Shown here piece after piece: positions 23,269 to 34,000 of a stretch of DNA of 64,000 nucleotides. Where the stretch lies: NCBI GenBank assembly GCA_030848705.1, contig CM061236.1, forward strand, positions 142,136,574 to 142,200,573, given 5' to 3'. Below the pieces are notes generated by a model that ran no database searches, was not told the origin of the DNA, and saw nothing but the letters and a program-made list of their open reading frames with translations. The stretch is from Heracleum sosnowskyi. Its lineage: Eukaryota; Streptophyta; Magnoliopsida; Apiales; Apiaceae. How positions within the stretch are numbered: the stretch's first letter is position 1; each line of letters begins with the position of its first letter. The position numbers and the translations under genes are program-made.

Positions 23269-24577
23269 TGTTAGGCTCAAGACATGTCTGAACACCACTA
23301 TTAACAAGCCTACACTTTGTGACTATGTCACATTACATGACCTAGTGAGTTCTATCACTGGGATGCAGTATAGGTCTCTAAATGTACTTGTCTTGTTCTT
23401 ATGAACATTAGCTTGACCATGTATGCTCAAAGTTATAATGAGCTTAGTAAAGTTTCTTACATCTAGATTGTAAATAGGCCATTGAATAATTATCCTGGTA
23501 GAAGTTCAGAAGTGTTCATGCAGCAGGATAGAGATAAATAAGGCTATTAAGAAATAAGTTGCAGAAATTTGTCTAAGGCATTATATAGCAAAGTCAGAAT
23601 AAAGCTATGTCGTGAAGTCACCAAAATCCATGTCGAAAAGTGCTAGATCGCATAGTCCAATTTGTACTATGTCGTGAAGTCTTCAAGACTCATATCGTGA
23701 AGTGTTGAAATCAGCAAAGTCAAAATGTACTAGATCGTGAAGTCCTCAAATAGCTTATTCCGCGAAGTCCTCAAATAGCCTATGTCGCATAGTCCTCAAA
23801 TAGCCTATGTCGCATAGTCCTCAAAAAGGCTATATCGCGAAGTCCTCAAAAAGGCTAGATCGCGAAGTCCTCAAATGGCTTATGTCGCAAAGTCCTCAAA
23901 GGCCATGTCGCGTAGTCTTCACAAGGGACATCGCGAAGTCAGGAATGAAGTGGAGTTCACGATATCAACACTTAGCCGTTTACAACAAGACAAATCAAGG
24001 TACAGAATCAAGAATCAAAAGAGACAAATACTGAAGCATTTGTTCTGGCAAGGTGGTCCAAAGAACAGATGGCAAATCTATAGCTAAACTTGGAGAGAAA
24101 GATAAGAGACAAGCAGCTACAGAAACGGGAAAGACTCCGAAAAGCAGGTGGTCCTTCCTGACACAGTTAACGTCTTATGGCAAGACAAGTTGGACTTTCA
24201 GCAAGGGGTAACTGTGTAAAAATAGGAGTGTGCACTAGGTTGTAAAGGGCATATATATATATCATGCACATCCCATTGTAAGCTGTAGGAGAGATACACA
24301 TAGTTTTGATCTTAAGTTCTTTTCTCTGTAAGCAAGCAAGTTCAAACTGTTCTTGTTTAGAAGCCAGAAATTCTATTGTGAATTTCTTGGAAAGCTGTAG
24401 TATTTAATTTGCTTATACAAAGTAGATTAAAGTGATTGTGTGTGTTATTTACTTTCTGCATATTACATATCATAATCATATACAGTCTGTTACTTAGTTT
24501 TCGAGAATCGAAAAATATATCAAACTATCCATTCACCCCCCCCTCTGTCTAGTTTCTAGTAGTATTCATTTCTAACA
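23269..24577 (+). repeat. 5' LTR of element F (1309 bp) with motif array
   Basis: Starts TGTTAGGCTC and ends TTTCTAACA. Between about 23600 and 23945 roughly fourteen imperfect copies of a word like TGTCGCGAAGTCCTCAAA occur in one direction, many with the palindrome TCGCGA or variants. A (TA)n TATA region lies at 24251-24262, suggesting transcription starts near 24285. A C-run (about 24533-24541) sits close to the LTR end. Confidence 0.93.
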
Positions 24578-24579
24578 AG

Positions 24580-24591
24580 TGGTATCAGAGC
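24580..24591 (+). other. Primer-binding site of element F
   Basis: TGGTATCAGAGC, two bases after the LTR, is complementary to the 3' end of plant initiator methionine tRNA, the standard primer of Copia elements. Confidence 0.92.
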
Positions 24592-24627
24592 GTAGGCTAT
24601 TAACGTACAAACAGGAAAAGATCAAGA

Positions 24628-26406
24628 ATGAGTTCACAGAAACTAAGCAGTATCAAGATTCCTCCCTTTAACAAGGAGCACTACAGTTTATGGAAGAAGA
24701 AGATGTTGCTTTTCATCAAAGCTTCTAACCCCATGTATTTAGATATTCTAAAGCATGGTCCCTTCATTCCAATGATCGAGATTGGTGAAACAACCAGTGG
24801 CACTGAGATTGTACCAGCAAAACATGTGCCCAAAGATCCCTCAAAATACACTGATCCTGAAAAGGAAAAAGTTGCACTGGATGGACATCTTCAACTTATC
24901 ATTTGTGAATCTATGGACTTCAACATGTATGGCACTGTTGCTCATTGTACTAGTGCCAAGAAGATGTGGGATCTTATAGAAGTGCTCTGTGAAGGAACTA
25001 CTGAAGTAAGAAAGAACAAGAAGCAGATTCTTGTTTCACAATATGAAGCCTTCATGGCTCAGCCAAAAGAGGGAATCACAGAAGTGTTTGAGAGATTCAA
25101 CAAGCTGATAAACGAGCTCAAACTCTATGATAAACACTATGAAACAGAAGAGCTCAATATGAAGTTTTTACTAACTCTTCCAGATCACTTGGAACCAAGA
25201 ATCTCTTCCCTTAAAGAAAGAGATCTAACAAAGATTGGTTTTGATGTGTTGTATGGTGTTTTAAAGACATATGAGTTAGAGCTGTTTCAAAAGAGATCTA
25301 TTCAAGCAAAGCAAGGATTAGTGGCAAATACCTCCTGTGCACTTATTGCTGACAACCTAAGTCAAAGAATGGACTCTCTTAAAATCAGTCAGGTCAAGAT
25401 TGAGGAACTGGAAGTTGAAGACACTAGTGATGAAACTCAGGTTGTGTATGATTTACCTGAAGAGGATGAGTTCTACAGTATAGATGAGCTGGACAAAATG
25501 GAAAACAAATCTTTTGCTTATATGGCTAGGAGGTATCCTAACATAAGGTTTAAAAGAAAGCAGCCATTTAGATCCAAGTTCAATAATGGAAACACTGGTG
25601 GATCTAGTGGCTCAAACACCTTCAATAAAGGAAAAGGGATTGCTGGTGCTGCTAAAGGTGGATACAAGACAGGAAGTGTGGATAGGACCAAAATAAGGTG
25701 CTATAACTGCAATGAACTTGGGCATTTTGCCACTGAGTGCAAAAAGCCTAAACAAGTCAAGAAGGACAAAGCATACTTAGAGCTTGAAGCTAAGTATGAG
25801 GCTCTACTCAAGAAACAACAGGGCAAAGCTTTTATTGCTGAGGGAAAATGCTGGGATGACTCTGATGAAGAAGAAGAACAAGAGTACTCAAACTATGCCT
25901 TGATGGCATTTTCTGATGATGGTGATTCAAGTCAGGTACCTATTCTTACTTCTCTTGATATGACTCCCCTTCAATATAAGCAAACTGTTGAAGATATGAG
26001 CACTGAGATGTTTAATATTCATACTAGCATGTTAGTAGCTAATGAAGAAATTGATAGACTAACTGCTAAGAATGTTGAGCTTACAGAAAAGAATGAGCAA
26101 CTTGAGTTAATGGTTGTGAACCTGGATGGTTTGAAAAAGGAGGTTGAGTATCTTAAAAACAAAGTGATTTGTGCTGAGCAGATAGAGAAAGCCCTTAGGG
26201 AACAAATTGCTGAAACTGAACTGAAACTAAGAAGCTTCAAAAACTCCTCTGAACTTATTCAAACCTATCACAAGGAACACACTGAAGACTGCAAGGTTGG
26301 AGTTGGTTTTGACTATGAAAATGACAAGGGAAGGAAGAAGGTCAAGGGCAAAGGAAAAGGAAACTTTTATAAACAAAAATGCCCCAACCATACTGTCAAG
26401 TGTTGA
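24628..26406 (+). CDS. Copia Gag (element F)
   Basis: This 592-codon frame encodes the capsid protein. The N-terminus (about 1-230) has the UBN2/DUF4219-type gag fold, with FNKEHYSLWKKKM, AKKMWDLIE and a downstream FERFNKLINELK. A Gly/Ser-rich stretch precedes a zinc knuckle CYNCNELGHFATEC (CX2CX4HX4C) near residue 358. The tail is acidic and coiled-coil rich. The frame probably should continue into gag-pol: the downstream frame at 26297-27094 carries on the same protein after a shift near 26350 in an A/G-rich run. The terminal stop is therefore likely a frameshift artefact of decay. Confidence 0.88.
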   Translation: MSSQKLSSIKIPPFNKEHYSLWKKKMLLFIKASNPMYLDILKHGPFIPMIEIGETTSGTEIVPAKHVPKDPSKYTDPEKEKVALDGHLQLIICESMDFNMYGTVAHCTSAKKMWDLIEVLCEGTTEVRKNKKQILVSQYEAFMAQPKEGITEVFERFNKLINELKLYDKHYETEELNMKFLLTLPDHLEPRISSLKERDLTKIGFDVLYGVLKTYELELFQKRSIQAKQGLVANTSCALIADNLSQRMDSLKISQVKIEELEVEDTSDETQVVYDLPEEDEFYSIDELDKMENKSFAYMARRYPNIRFKRKQPFRSKFNNGNTGGSSGSNTFNKGKGIAGAAKGGYKTGSVDRTKIRCYNCNELGHFATECKKPKQVKKDKAYLELEAKYEALLKKQQGKAFIAEGKCWDDSDEEEEQEYSNYALMAFSDDGDSSQVPILTSLDMTPLQYKQTVEDMSTEMFNIHTSMLVANEEIDRLTAKNVELTEKNEQLELMVVNLDGLKKEVEYLKNKVICAEQIEKALREQIAETELKLRSFKNSSELIQTYHKEHTEDCKVGVGFDYENDKGRKKVKGKGKGNFYKQKCPNHTVKC

Positions 26407-27094
26407 ACAGCCCATCTTCAGAAAGAGTGCTGTTGAGTTTGATGAGGAACTACTGATCATCAAGCAACAGCTACTTGAAGAAGATGAGGCTGCTAAAAAC
26501 ACTTCTTCCTTTCCTGAACTTGTCAATAAGAAAGAGACCAAAGACAATCTTGTCAAGAGTCCTAAAGCAAAGAAAGAAGTTGTTAAGAAAAAGAAACAAA
26601 ACAGAAATGGTAAAGTTGGTGTTAACAAGGGAAACAACTATGCTTATGTGCCAAATGCTCCCAGGAAACAATGTCAAAAATGCCTATCTGTTAATCATTT
26701 GACTCATAAGTGTAGTAAGCCTGATATTGTTGAAGTTGACAACCTGAGTAACCATTCTGCCAGCATAAATTCTAGTCATGATTCTTTCTGTGGTAAGCCT
26801 AATTGCATGACATGCTATGTGACTGTGATTGCTAACTGTTTATCTCTAAAGCATAAACTTGATTCTGCACAATCTAGTGAATCACACACACACAGGCACA
26901 CTCACAGGACAGGATCCCCAATCAGGGTTGAGAGGGTGAAAACTTTATGTGAGCCTAAGAGTGTAAACTCCAAAGCCACAGAAAAAGTGAAGTCTCCTAC
27001 TATGAGAAATGCAATTTATGACAAAAGAATTGTTAATCAAAATGTTTCTAAATCAACTGGACCCTACCAAGTGTGGGTACCAAAAACAACTTAG
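26350..27094 (+). pseudogene. Gag C-terminal and linker region of element F, frameshifted
   Basis: Continues Gag in the +1 frame from about 26350. It holds a second Cys/His knuckle, CQKCLSVNHLTHKC, then CGKPNCMTC, and ends with GPYQVWVPKTT before a stop at 27092-27094. Copia polyproteins commonly carry a QVWVPK-type stretch just before the protease. A second, compensating shift near 27080-27090 returns to the frame of pol. A TGA directly before the ATG at 27106 is another break. Confidence 0.75.
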
Positions 27095-27105
27095 TCATTT
27101 TGTGA

Positions 27106-30100
27106 ATGCAGGGCAACAGGAATAAAAGAGTCATATGGATCTTGGACAGTGGATGCTCAAGTCACATGACTGGTGATATAGCCCTGCTATCACATTTTGA
27201 GGAAAAGGCTGGCCCATCAGTAACCTTTGGAAATGACAACATTGGTTATACAATGGGATATGGCAGTGTTAAATCTGGAAATGTCATTATTGAAGATGTA
27301 GCATTTGTTGAAGGACTGAAGCATAATCTCTTGAGCATTGGACAATTTACCAACAGGGGTTTCAAAGTGGAATTTGATGAAGACCTTTGTTCAATCTCAA
27401 AAAGGGAAAGTGGTGAAGTTGTTCTAACTGGTGTGAAGAAAGGAAGCTTGTTTGTAGCCAATCTCAAGGCTGCAGATAAGGGAGAAGTCTGCTGTTTCTA
27501 CACTAAAGCCACAAATGAGGAATTCTGGCTATGGCACAAGAAGCTGTCTCACTTGAATGTTCAGGCAATGAACTATCTAACCAAGAGAGAACTTATCAGG
27601 GATTTGCCTGCCTTGGAGTTTGTGCAAGATGGAGCATGTGAAGCTTGTCAGAAAGGAAAAATTAAAAGATCCAGTCACAAGAACAAATTGCTCAATACAA
27701 ATTCAAAACCTCTGCAGCTAATTCACATGGACTTATTTGGCCCTGTGAATGTAATGTCCCTCTCCAAAAAGAAATATGCTCTAGTGATGGTAGATGACTA
27801 TTCAAGATATACTTGGGTGGAATTCCTATTCTCCAAGGATGAAGCACCCCAAGTCATAATAGAGCATATCAAGAGAGTTGATAAAGAAGCACAAAGCACT
27901 GGTTCCTCTGTAGTTGCTTTGAGAAGTGACAATGGGACTGAGTTCAGAAATTCAACATTGTATGAGTTTTGCAAAGATAAAGGAATTTCTCAACAATTCT
28001 CAGCTCCTAGAACACCTCAACAAAATGGAGTAGTTGAGAGAAAGAATAGAACTCTCATTGAAGCTGCAAGGACAATGCTGCTGGATGCAAAGCTACCCAC
28101 TAGCTTTTGGGCTGATGCTGTTAACACAGCATGCTACGTGCAAAATAGAACATTAATCAATAAGAAGTCTGGCAAAACTCCTTACTCATTAATGACTGGA
28201 AAAAGAGCATCCTTCAAGCACCTGCATGTGTTTGGAAGCAAGTGCTTTGTGATGAAAGATACCTCTGAGCATGTTGGAAAATTTGATGCTAAAGCATTTG
28301 AAGGTATCTTCATTGGATACTCTCTGGAAAGGACAACATACAGAGTATTTGTACCTGAGCAACACAAAGTCATGGAAAGCATGGATGTTACCTTTGATGA
28401 CAAGAAAACTCCTGGACTAAAAACAAGTGATCAAGACAGTGTGCCATTGAGATTTGAGAATCAAGGTTATCTTGAGGATTCTGAAAGTGAAGATGAACCC
28501 CCTGTTCAAACTGTTCTAGAGAATGAAATCTTCGAAGTTGACAATCTTCTTCAAACACCTGTGCAAGGGTTCACAAACACAGGGGGAGAAGAAGAGAATG
28601 CACCTATCAACCAAAATGAGTTTGGAACAGATCAAGGAAATGAACAGGGGCACACAAGGAAATGGGACAGAGCCCACACTAGGGATCAAATCATTGGAGA
28701 TCCTAGTGAGGGAGTTAGAACAAGGAGGGCAACATTAAATACATGTCTGTATAGCTGCTTTCTGTCACAAGAGGAACCTAAATTAATTGAAGAAGCTTTG
28801 AAGAATTCTGATTGGATTGTTGCCATGCAAGAAGAATTGAATCAATTTGAGAAAAACAAAGTATGGGAACTAGTACCTCCTTCAAAAGGAAAGAATGTTA
28901 TTGACACCAAATGGGTGTTCATAAACAAAATGGATGAAGAAGGAGTGGTAATTAGAAACAAAGCAAGGCTGGTTGCCAAAGGATATTGTCAGCAAGAAGG
29001 CATTGACTATGATGAGACATTTGCACCTGTAGCTAGACTGGAAGCCATCAGAATCTTCCTGGATTTTGCAGCTCACTCAGATTTTAAGGTGTATCAAATG
29101 GATGTGAAAAGTGCATTTCTCAATGGTGATCTTGCTGAAGAAGTTTATGTGTCTCAACCACCTGGCTTTGAAAGTGAAGACTTCCCAAACTTTGTGTATA
29201 GATTGCTCAAGGCACTCTATGGACTCAAACAGGCACCAAGAGCCTGGTATGAGACTCTATCTCAATTTCTTCTTGAGCATCAATTCACCAGGGGTACAAT
29301 TGACAAAACCCTATTCTTCAAGAAGCATGGAAACGATATCATTCTTGTTCAAATCTATGTGGATGATATCATCTTTGGCTCTTCAAATGAAAAACTCTGT
29401 GAAAGGTTTTCTAAGTTGATGCAAAGCAAATATGAGATGAGTATGATGGGATAATTAACCTACTTTCTAGGTTTGCAAGTACATCAAAGGGAGGATGGCA
29501 TCTTCATAAACCAATCAAAGTATGTCAAAGATCTTTTGAAGAAATATGGTTTAGAAGACTCATCCCCTGCAAAAACTCCCATGTCCACTGCAATCAAGCT
29601 TGATGAAGACAAGAAAGGCAAAAGAGTAGACATCAAGGTTTTTAGAGGCATGGTTGGATCACTACTCTATCTCACAGCTAGCAGGCCTGATATCATGTTT
29701 GCCACATGCCTTTGTGCAAGGTTCCAGTCTGATCCCAAGGAATCTCACATGATGGCTATCAAAAGAATCTTCAAGTATCTAAAGGGGAATCCTAATCTTG
29801 GGCTATGGTATCCAAAGGGCACTGGGTTCAACCTGGTTGGTTACACAGATTCTGATTATGCTGGATGCAGAATTGACAGGAAGAGCACCTCTGGAAGCTG
29901 TCAATTCCTAGGTCAAAGGTTAGTGTCCTGGTTCAGTAAGAAACAACAGTCCACAGCAACATCCACAGCTGAGGCTGAATACATTGCTGCTGGAAGTTGC
30001 TGTGCTCAATTGCTTTGGATTAGAAATCAACTCATGGATTATGGGCTAGTGTTAGAACACATTCCTCTAATGTGTGATAATACTAGTGCAATATCCATAG

Positions 30101-30315
30101 TTGCCAATCCTGTTAATCATTCTACTACAAAGCATATTGAGATCAGGTACCATTTCATTAGGGAACATGCTGCAAATGGTACCATAGAAGTCTCTTATGT
30201 TCCAACTGAGAAACAATTAGCTGACATATTTACTAAACCTCTGAATGAAGCAGTCTTCAACAGACTTGTGAGTGAAATTGGAATGCTTAATCCTTCATTT
30301 AGTTGCTCTAAGTAA
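27106..30315 (+). pseudogene. Copia protease-integrase-RT-RNase H (element F), one nonsense codon
   Basis: One frame encodes all enzymes of Ty1/copia pol in order. Aspartic protease ILDSGCSSHMTG is at residue 14. The pre-integrase zinc region is around LWHKKLSHLN. Integrase has catalytic D209 (HMDLFGP), D275 (RSDNGTEF) and E311 (VERKNRTLIE), keeping the D-x35-E spacing. Reverse transcriptase has DVKSAFLNGD and YVDD (751-754). RNase H has YTDSDYAG, STAEAEYIAAG and MCDNTSAI. A TAA at codon 783 (29452-29454) sits where most relatives have Glu in the GELTYFLG motif, a single-base change. The rest is open to 30315. The copy cannot make complete pol unaided. Confidence 0.92.
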
Positions 30316-31029
30316 GTATGCCAGTAAATTGTTGCAGCAGTAAATTTTCACTGTATTTAAATGCTCTATTCATATGGAGTGAAAATTAGCTGAGATATGA
30401 TTTATAAATACTTCAGTATTTTACTGCAAATTTTTCAAAATCATTTGTTAGTAAAGTTGTGAGCTTTTGAGACATCTCGATATAGATGATTTTCAGAGTT
30501 CACGACACAGTTCAAATAAAACAGACTTATATCGCAAACTGTTGAGATTGTGAGACTTCGCGACATAGTTCATTTCATGAGTTTGCGACATAGTTCATTT
30601 TATGACTTCGCGACTTAGAATAACTATATCGACAAGTCTCCACATTTGACAGAATTTTGATTTAAATTAATTTTATTTCAAAATATGATAAAAGTCTGAC
30701 AATTTGCTCGATATTCCTAAAAGAGAGCTTTAGACAGGGTATTTCTACTATATCGCAAAGTCTCCCCGATCCTTTCATCTTGAGGACTTTGCGACATAGT
30801 TCATTTCTGAGACTATGCGATATACTGTGCAAGACTTTGCGGTACAGGCCATTTTTGACTTCGCGACATACAAATAGACTGTACAAATTCATAACTCCAT
30901 ATCGCAGTGTCTCTATCATATAAATACCCTTTTCTAACCGTTCACAACTTTTCATCTTGTCTATTGCTCTCAAACTCTCAAACCTAAGCACAAATTCTCT
31001 ACTCTCTTTTTCTCTCTCTCTCTCTCGAA
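30316..31029 (+). promoter_or_regulatory. Internal promoter region of the extra ORF in element F
   Basis: This 714-bp non-coding spacer sits between pol and the extra ORF. From about 30471 to 30910 it holds many copies of GACTTCGCGACATAG-like words. These are mostly the reverse complement of the LTR array word, with some in the LTR direction (tatatcgcaaagtc near 30750). TATAAATA at 30919-30926 lies 104 bp before the ATG and is followed by a CT-rich leader ending in (TC)n (about 31005-31026). This is the layout of an ordinary plant pol II promoter. That it is active is inference. Confidence 0.7.
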
Positions 31030-34000
31030 ATGGCACCCAAATCTCAAACAGTATCATCCTCTATCCCTTTAACCATTCCCAAAGAAACCAATCTTCTCAC
31101 CATTCCCTCTGAGGCTGAGGCTAACCCAAGGTACAAGTGTTTTGTACGGTTCTTGAACACTTCCTACCTACGCCAAGCCCTAACCCTGAACCCTACCTTG
31201 TATGTCGATGTGTTGGAAGGATTCTGGAGAACGGCGTTGGTATCAACAATGGCTAGGGAAGATGGAACCTCATTCCAGGAGGTTAGTTGTTCAATTGGAG
31301 GCAAACACTTTCAGTTTGGTGAAAGGGAAATCAATGAAGCTTTGGGGTTCAAGGTGGAGGGTCATGACCAAGAAGCTACAGATGCTCAAATCATAGAATT
31401 CATGACCTTCATTCAGTATGCTGATGAGATAGATACTGGAAAGCTGAATAAGAAGTTTATGAGAAGGGAGTGGTCATTTCTGTTTGACGCACTCCAGAAG
31501 GCGTTTCTCTGCAGGAAGACAGGATGGGACCATATCAGTCACATTGCTGTGAAGCTAGCCTACTCCTTGGCCAACAACCAGGAGATCAATGTGGGAGCTA
31601 TAATTCTCAAAGAATTGGCTCAGAGGCTAGGCAGGACCATTCGTGGTAGAGGTAATGACATCTTTTACCCTCGTTTCCTTCAAGTTATTTTAAATTTTCT
31701 TGATGCAAATGTCCATCTATTGGAGGGTATAGATAACACTAAAATGGCTTATTCCAAGTCCATGTCCAAGGTACTATTTGGCTCATTGGACACAAGGAAT
31801 CAAGTGGATGTGATTCTAAGTGTGACCAAGCATATGCAGGACACATTTGAGTCTTATCCACTTGATAAGCCCATATACCATGCACTTTCCTGGACAGGGG
31901 AGGCTGAGACTGGAGGAGCTACACAGTCTAACCCCAGCCTTCCCATCCCATCCAGTAACCCCACTGCAAACAGTACCATAGACGTTAGGCAGCCAAGTGC
32001 ATCAATCTCTCAAAAGATTGGTGTTACTAAAAAGAAGTCAAAGAAGAGAGCCCTAGAAGTGATAAGTGAATCTGTAGAGATAGCTAGTGAGAATCCTGAG
32101 TCACCTCTCACCAGACAAAGTAAGAAATCCAAATCCAAACCTACCACTGGATCCTCCCAACAGGATTCAGATGTGGAAAAAGGGGTACACCTGTTATTGT
32201 CCATGGCCTCTCAACAGGTCATTGGCATTGAAAAGAGCAGCCTCCCTACTGCACCTTGTACAGAGTTTGCACAGGGTCAAGACCTCACTCTTGACCCTAG
32301 GAGTGATAAGGCTGATAATACACAGAGTGGAGAGCACATCACTGTTGAAACTCCTCCTATTTCTCAGGGGGAGTTGCCACAATCTAATCTAAACCCCACT
32401 TCTCTCTCAGATTCTTCCATAAAAATTTCTTCTGAACAAGAGAGTCATTCCAATGACAATCTTGCCTTTGATCAATCACAATTCTCTCCTGTGATTGAGC
32501 CAATTTCAAGTGACATGGTGCATGACACTATGCTCACCACCCAGGAACCACATCTAGTTGGTCAGGGAATGCATGCTGGGGCATATCCTAATGACACCAA
32601 CACAAACATGGAGGATTCACCAGTTTTCACTGGAGACTCTATGCCAAATTCTCCCATCCTTAGGGATGTGGAACTGTCTTCACAGACAAATAGGGCTAAT
32701 GTTGTAACACATCCCATTTCAATGGAGACAACATTAGACCCTACAGCCATTCCAAGGCTGGAGGAGACTCAAACTCTTACATCTCATGAAGTGCCTAGCA
32801 CTAGCTCTCACTTGGCTCAGGCCACTATGTCAGAATCGCTGAAGCCTGTGCACCATGACAGGCCTTCAGGATCATCATCTGTGCCTTCCAAAATGACAGA
32901 AGAAGCCATACAAGATCTCCATGTGGCACAGATTGATGAGTTCTCAAAGATAGCTCAACATCTCCTCACCTCAAATCTCCCAAATGCTGATTATGAAGCC
33001 ATTTTACTCTGCCACAAGGAGGATGTTGAAGCTCAGCAGGAGAAGATAGTGGATGCAGCTGAACCAGAGGGAAATGTGGATGCCTGGTTGGATGCTAAGA
33101 GGACTCTCAAGCTCAAGGATGCCCTAGCTTTTCTAAGGGAAGAGTACCTCACTTCTCTGGGCTCAAATGCAAAGGATCTTTCACCTGCTGCCATCTATGA
33201 TGCTGTTAATGAAGTCTACAGGAATCAATTAAAGGCTCTGCACTATCTTGGGAAAGGGCTTCAATCAGAGATTTCTTCAATCCAGGAGGAGACAGACAGA
33301 TCCCTCACTAAGCTCAGAAACTCATATCTCTCTGATTTTCCCAAGGTGGATGGCATCCTTAAAGAAATCCAGAAGACAAACTCTACTGTCAGCATGATGG
33401 ACCTCTCTCTGGCCATGGTCACAGACAACATCCGGAAGCTGGCTACAACCCTGGAAAATCAAGTCAAGGCCAATATCAACTCAAATGCCATGCTGAATGT
33501 AATTTGGAAGAATCAATATGGTGACAAATTGGTGGTTGAGGTCCCTCTGTCAAACATCTCCAAATTTGAATTTACCAAACTCAAGGATCAATCTCTCAAT
33601 TCTTTCAAGTCTCAACAGCTATTCTCAAAGGTGGATGGTCTTGAAAGAGAAGTAGCCTCTCTGACAGATGAAAACAAGCAGCTTGCCAACTCTCTAAAAC
33701 AGCTAAATGACAAACTGGATGCCCAAGGCAACAACACCTCCAATATCCTGCTGGTGCAACAACAGATGCTGACTTCAATGATGAAACAAATGAACCTGCC
33801 TATCCCTGGGGAAGCTCAAGACATCTTGTCTGATCCCAAGCCTAAGGAGGAGAAACAAAAGGAGGTCATTCTGAAACAGAAAGGGGGAGTACCTGCCAAG
33901 CAGCCAAAGCATAAGGGCAAGGGCAAACTCATTGAAGAAACCATAAAGCCAATCATTCTTCCCCCTGTAGAGGTCATAAGTGCAGAAGGTCAGAAGAGCA

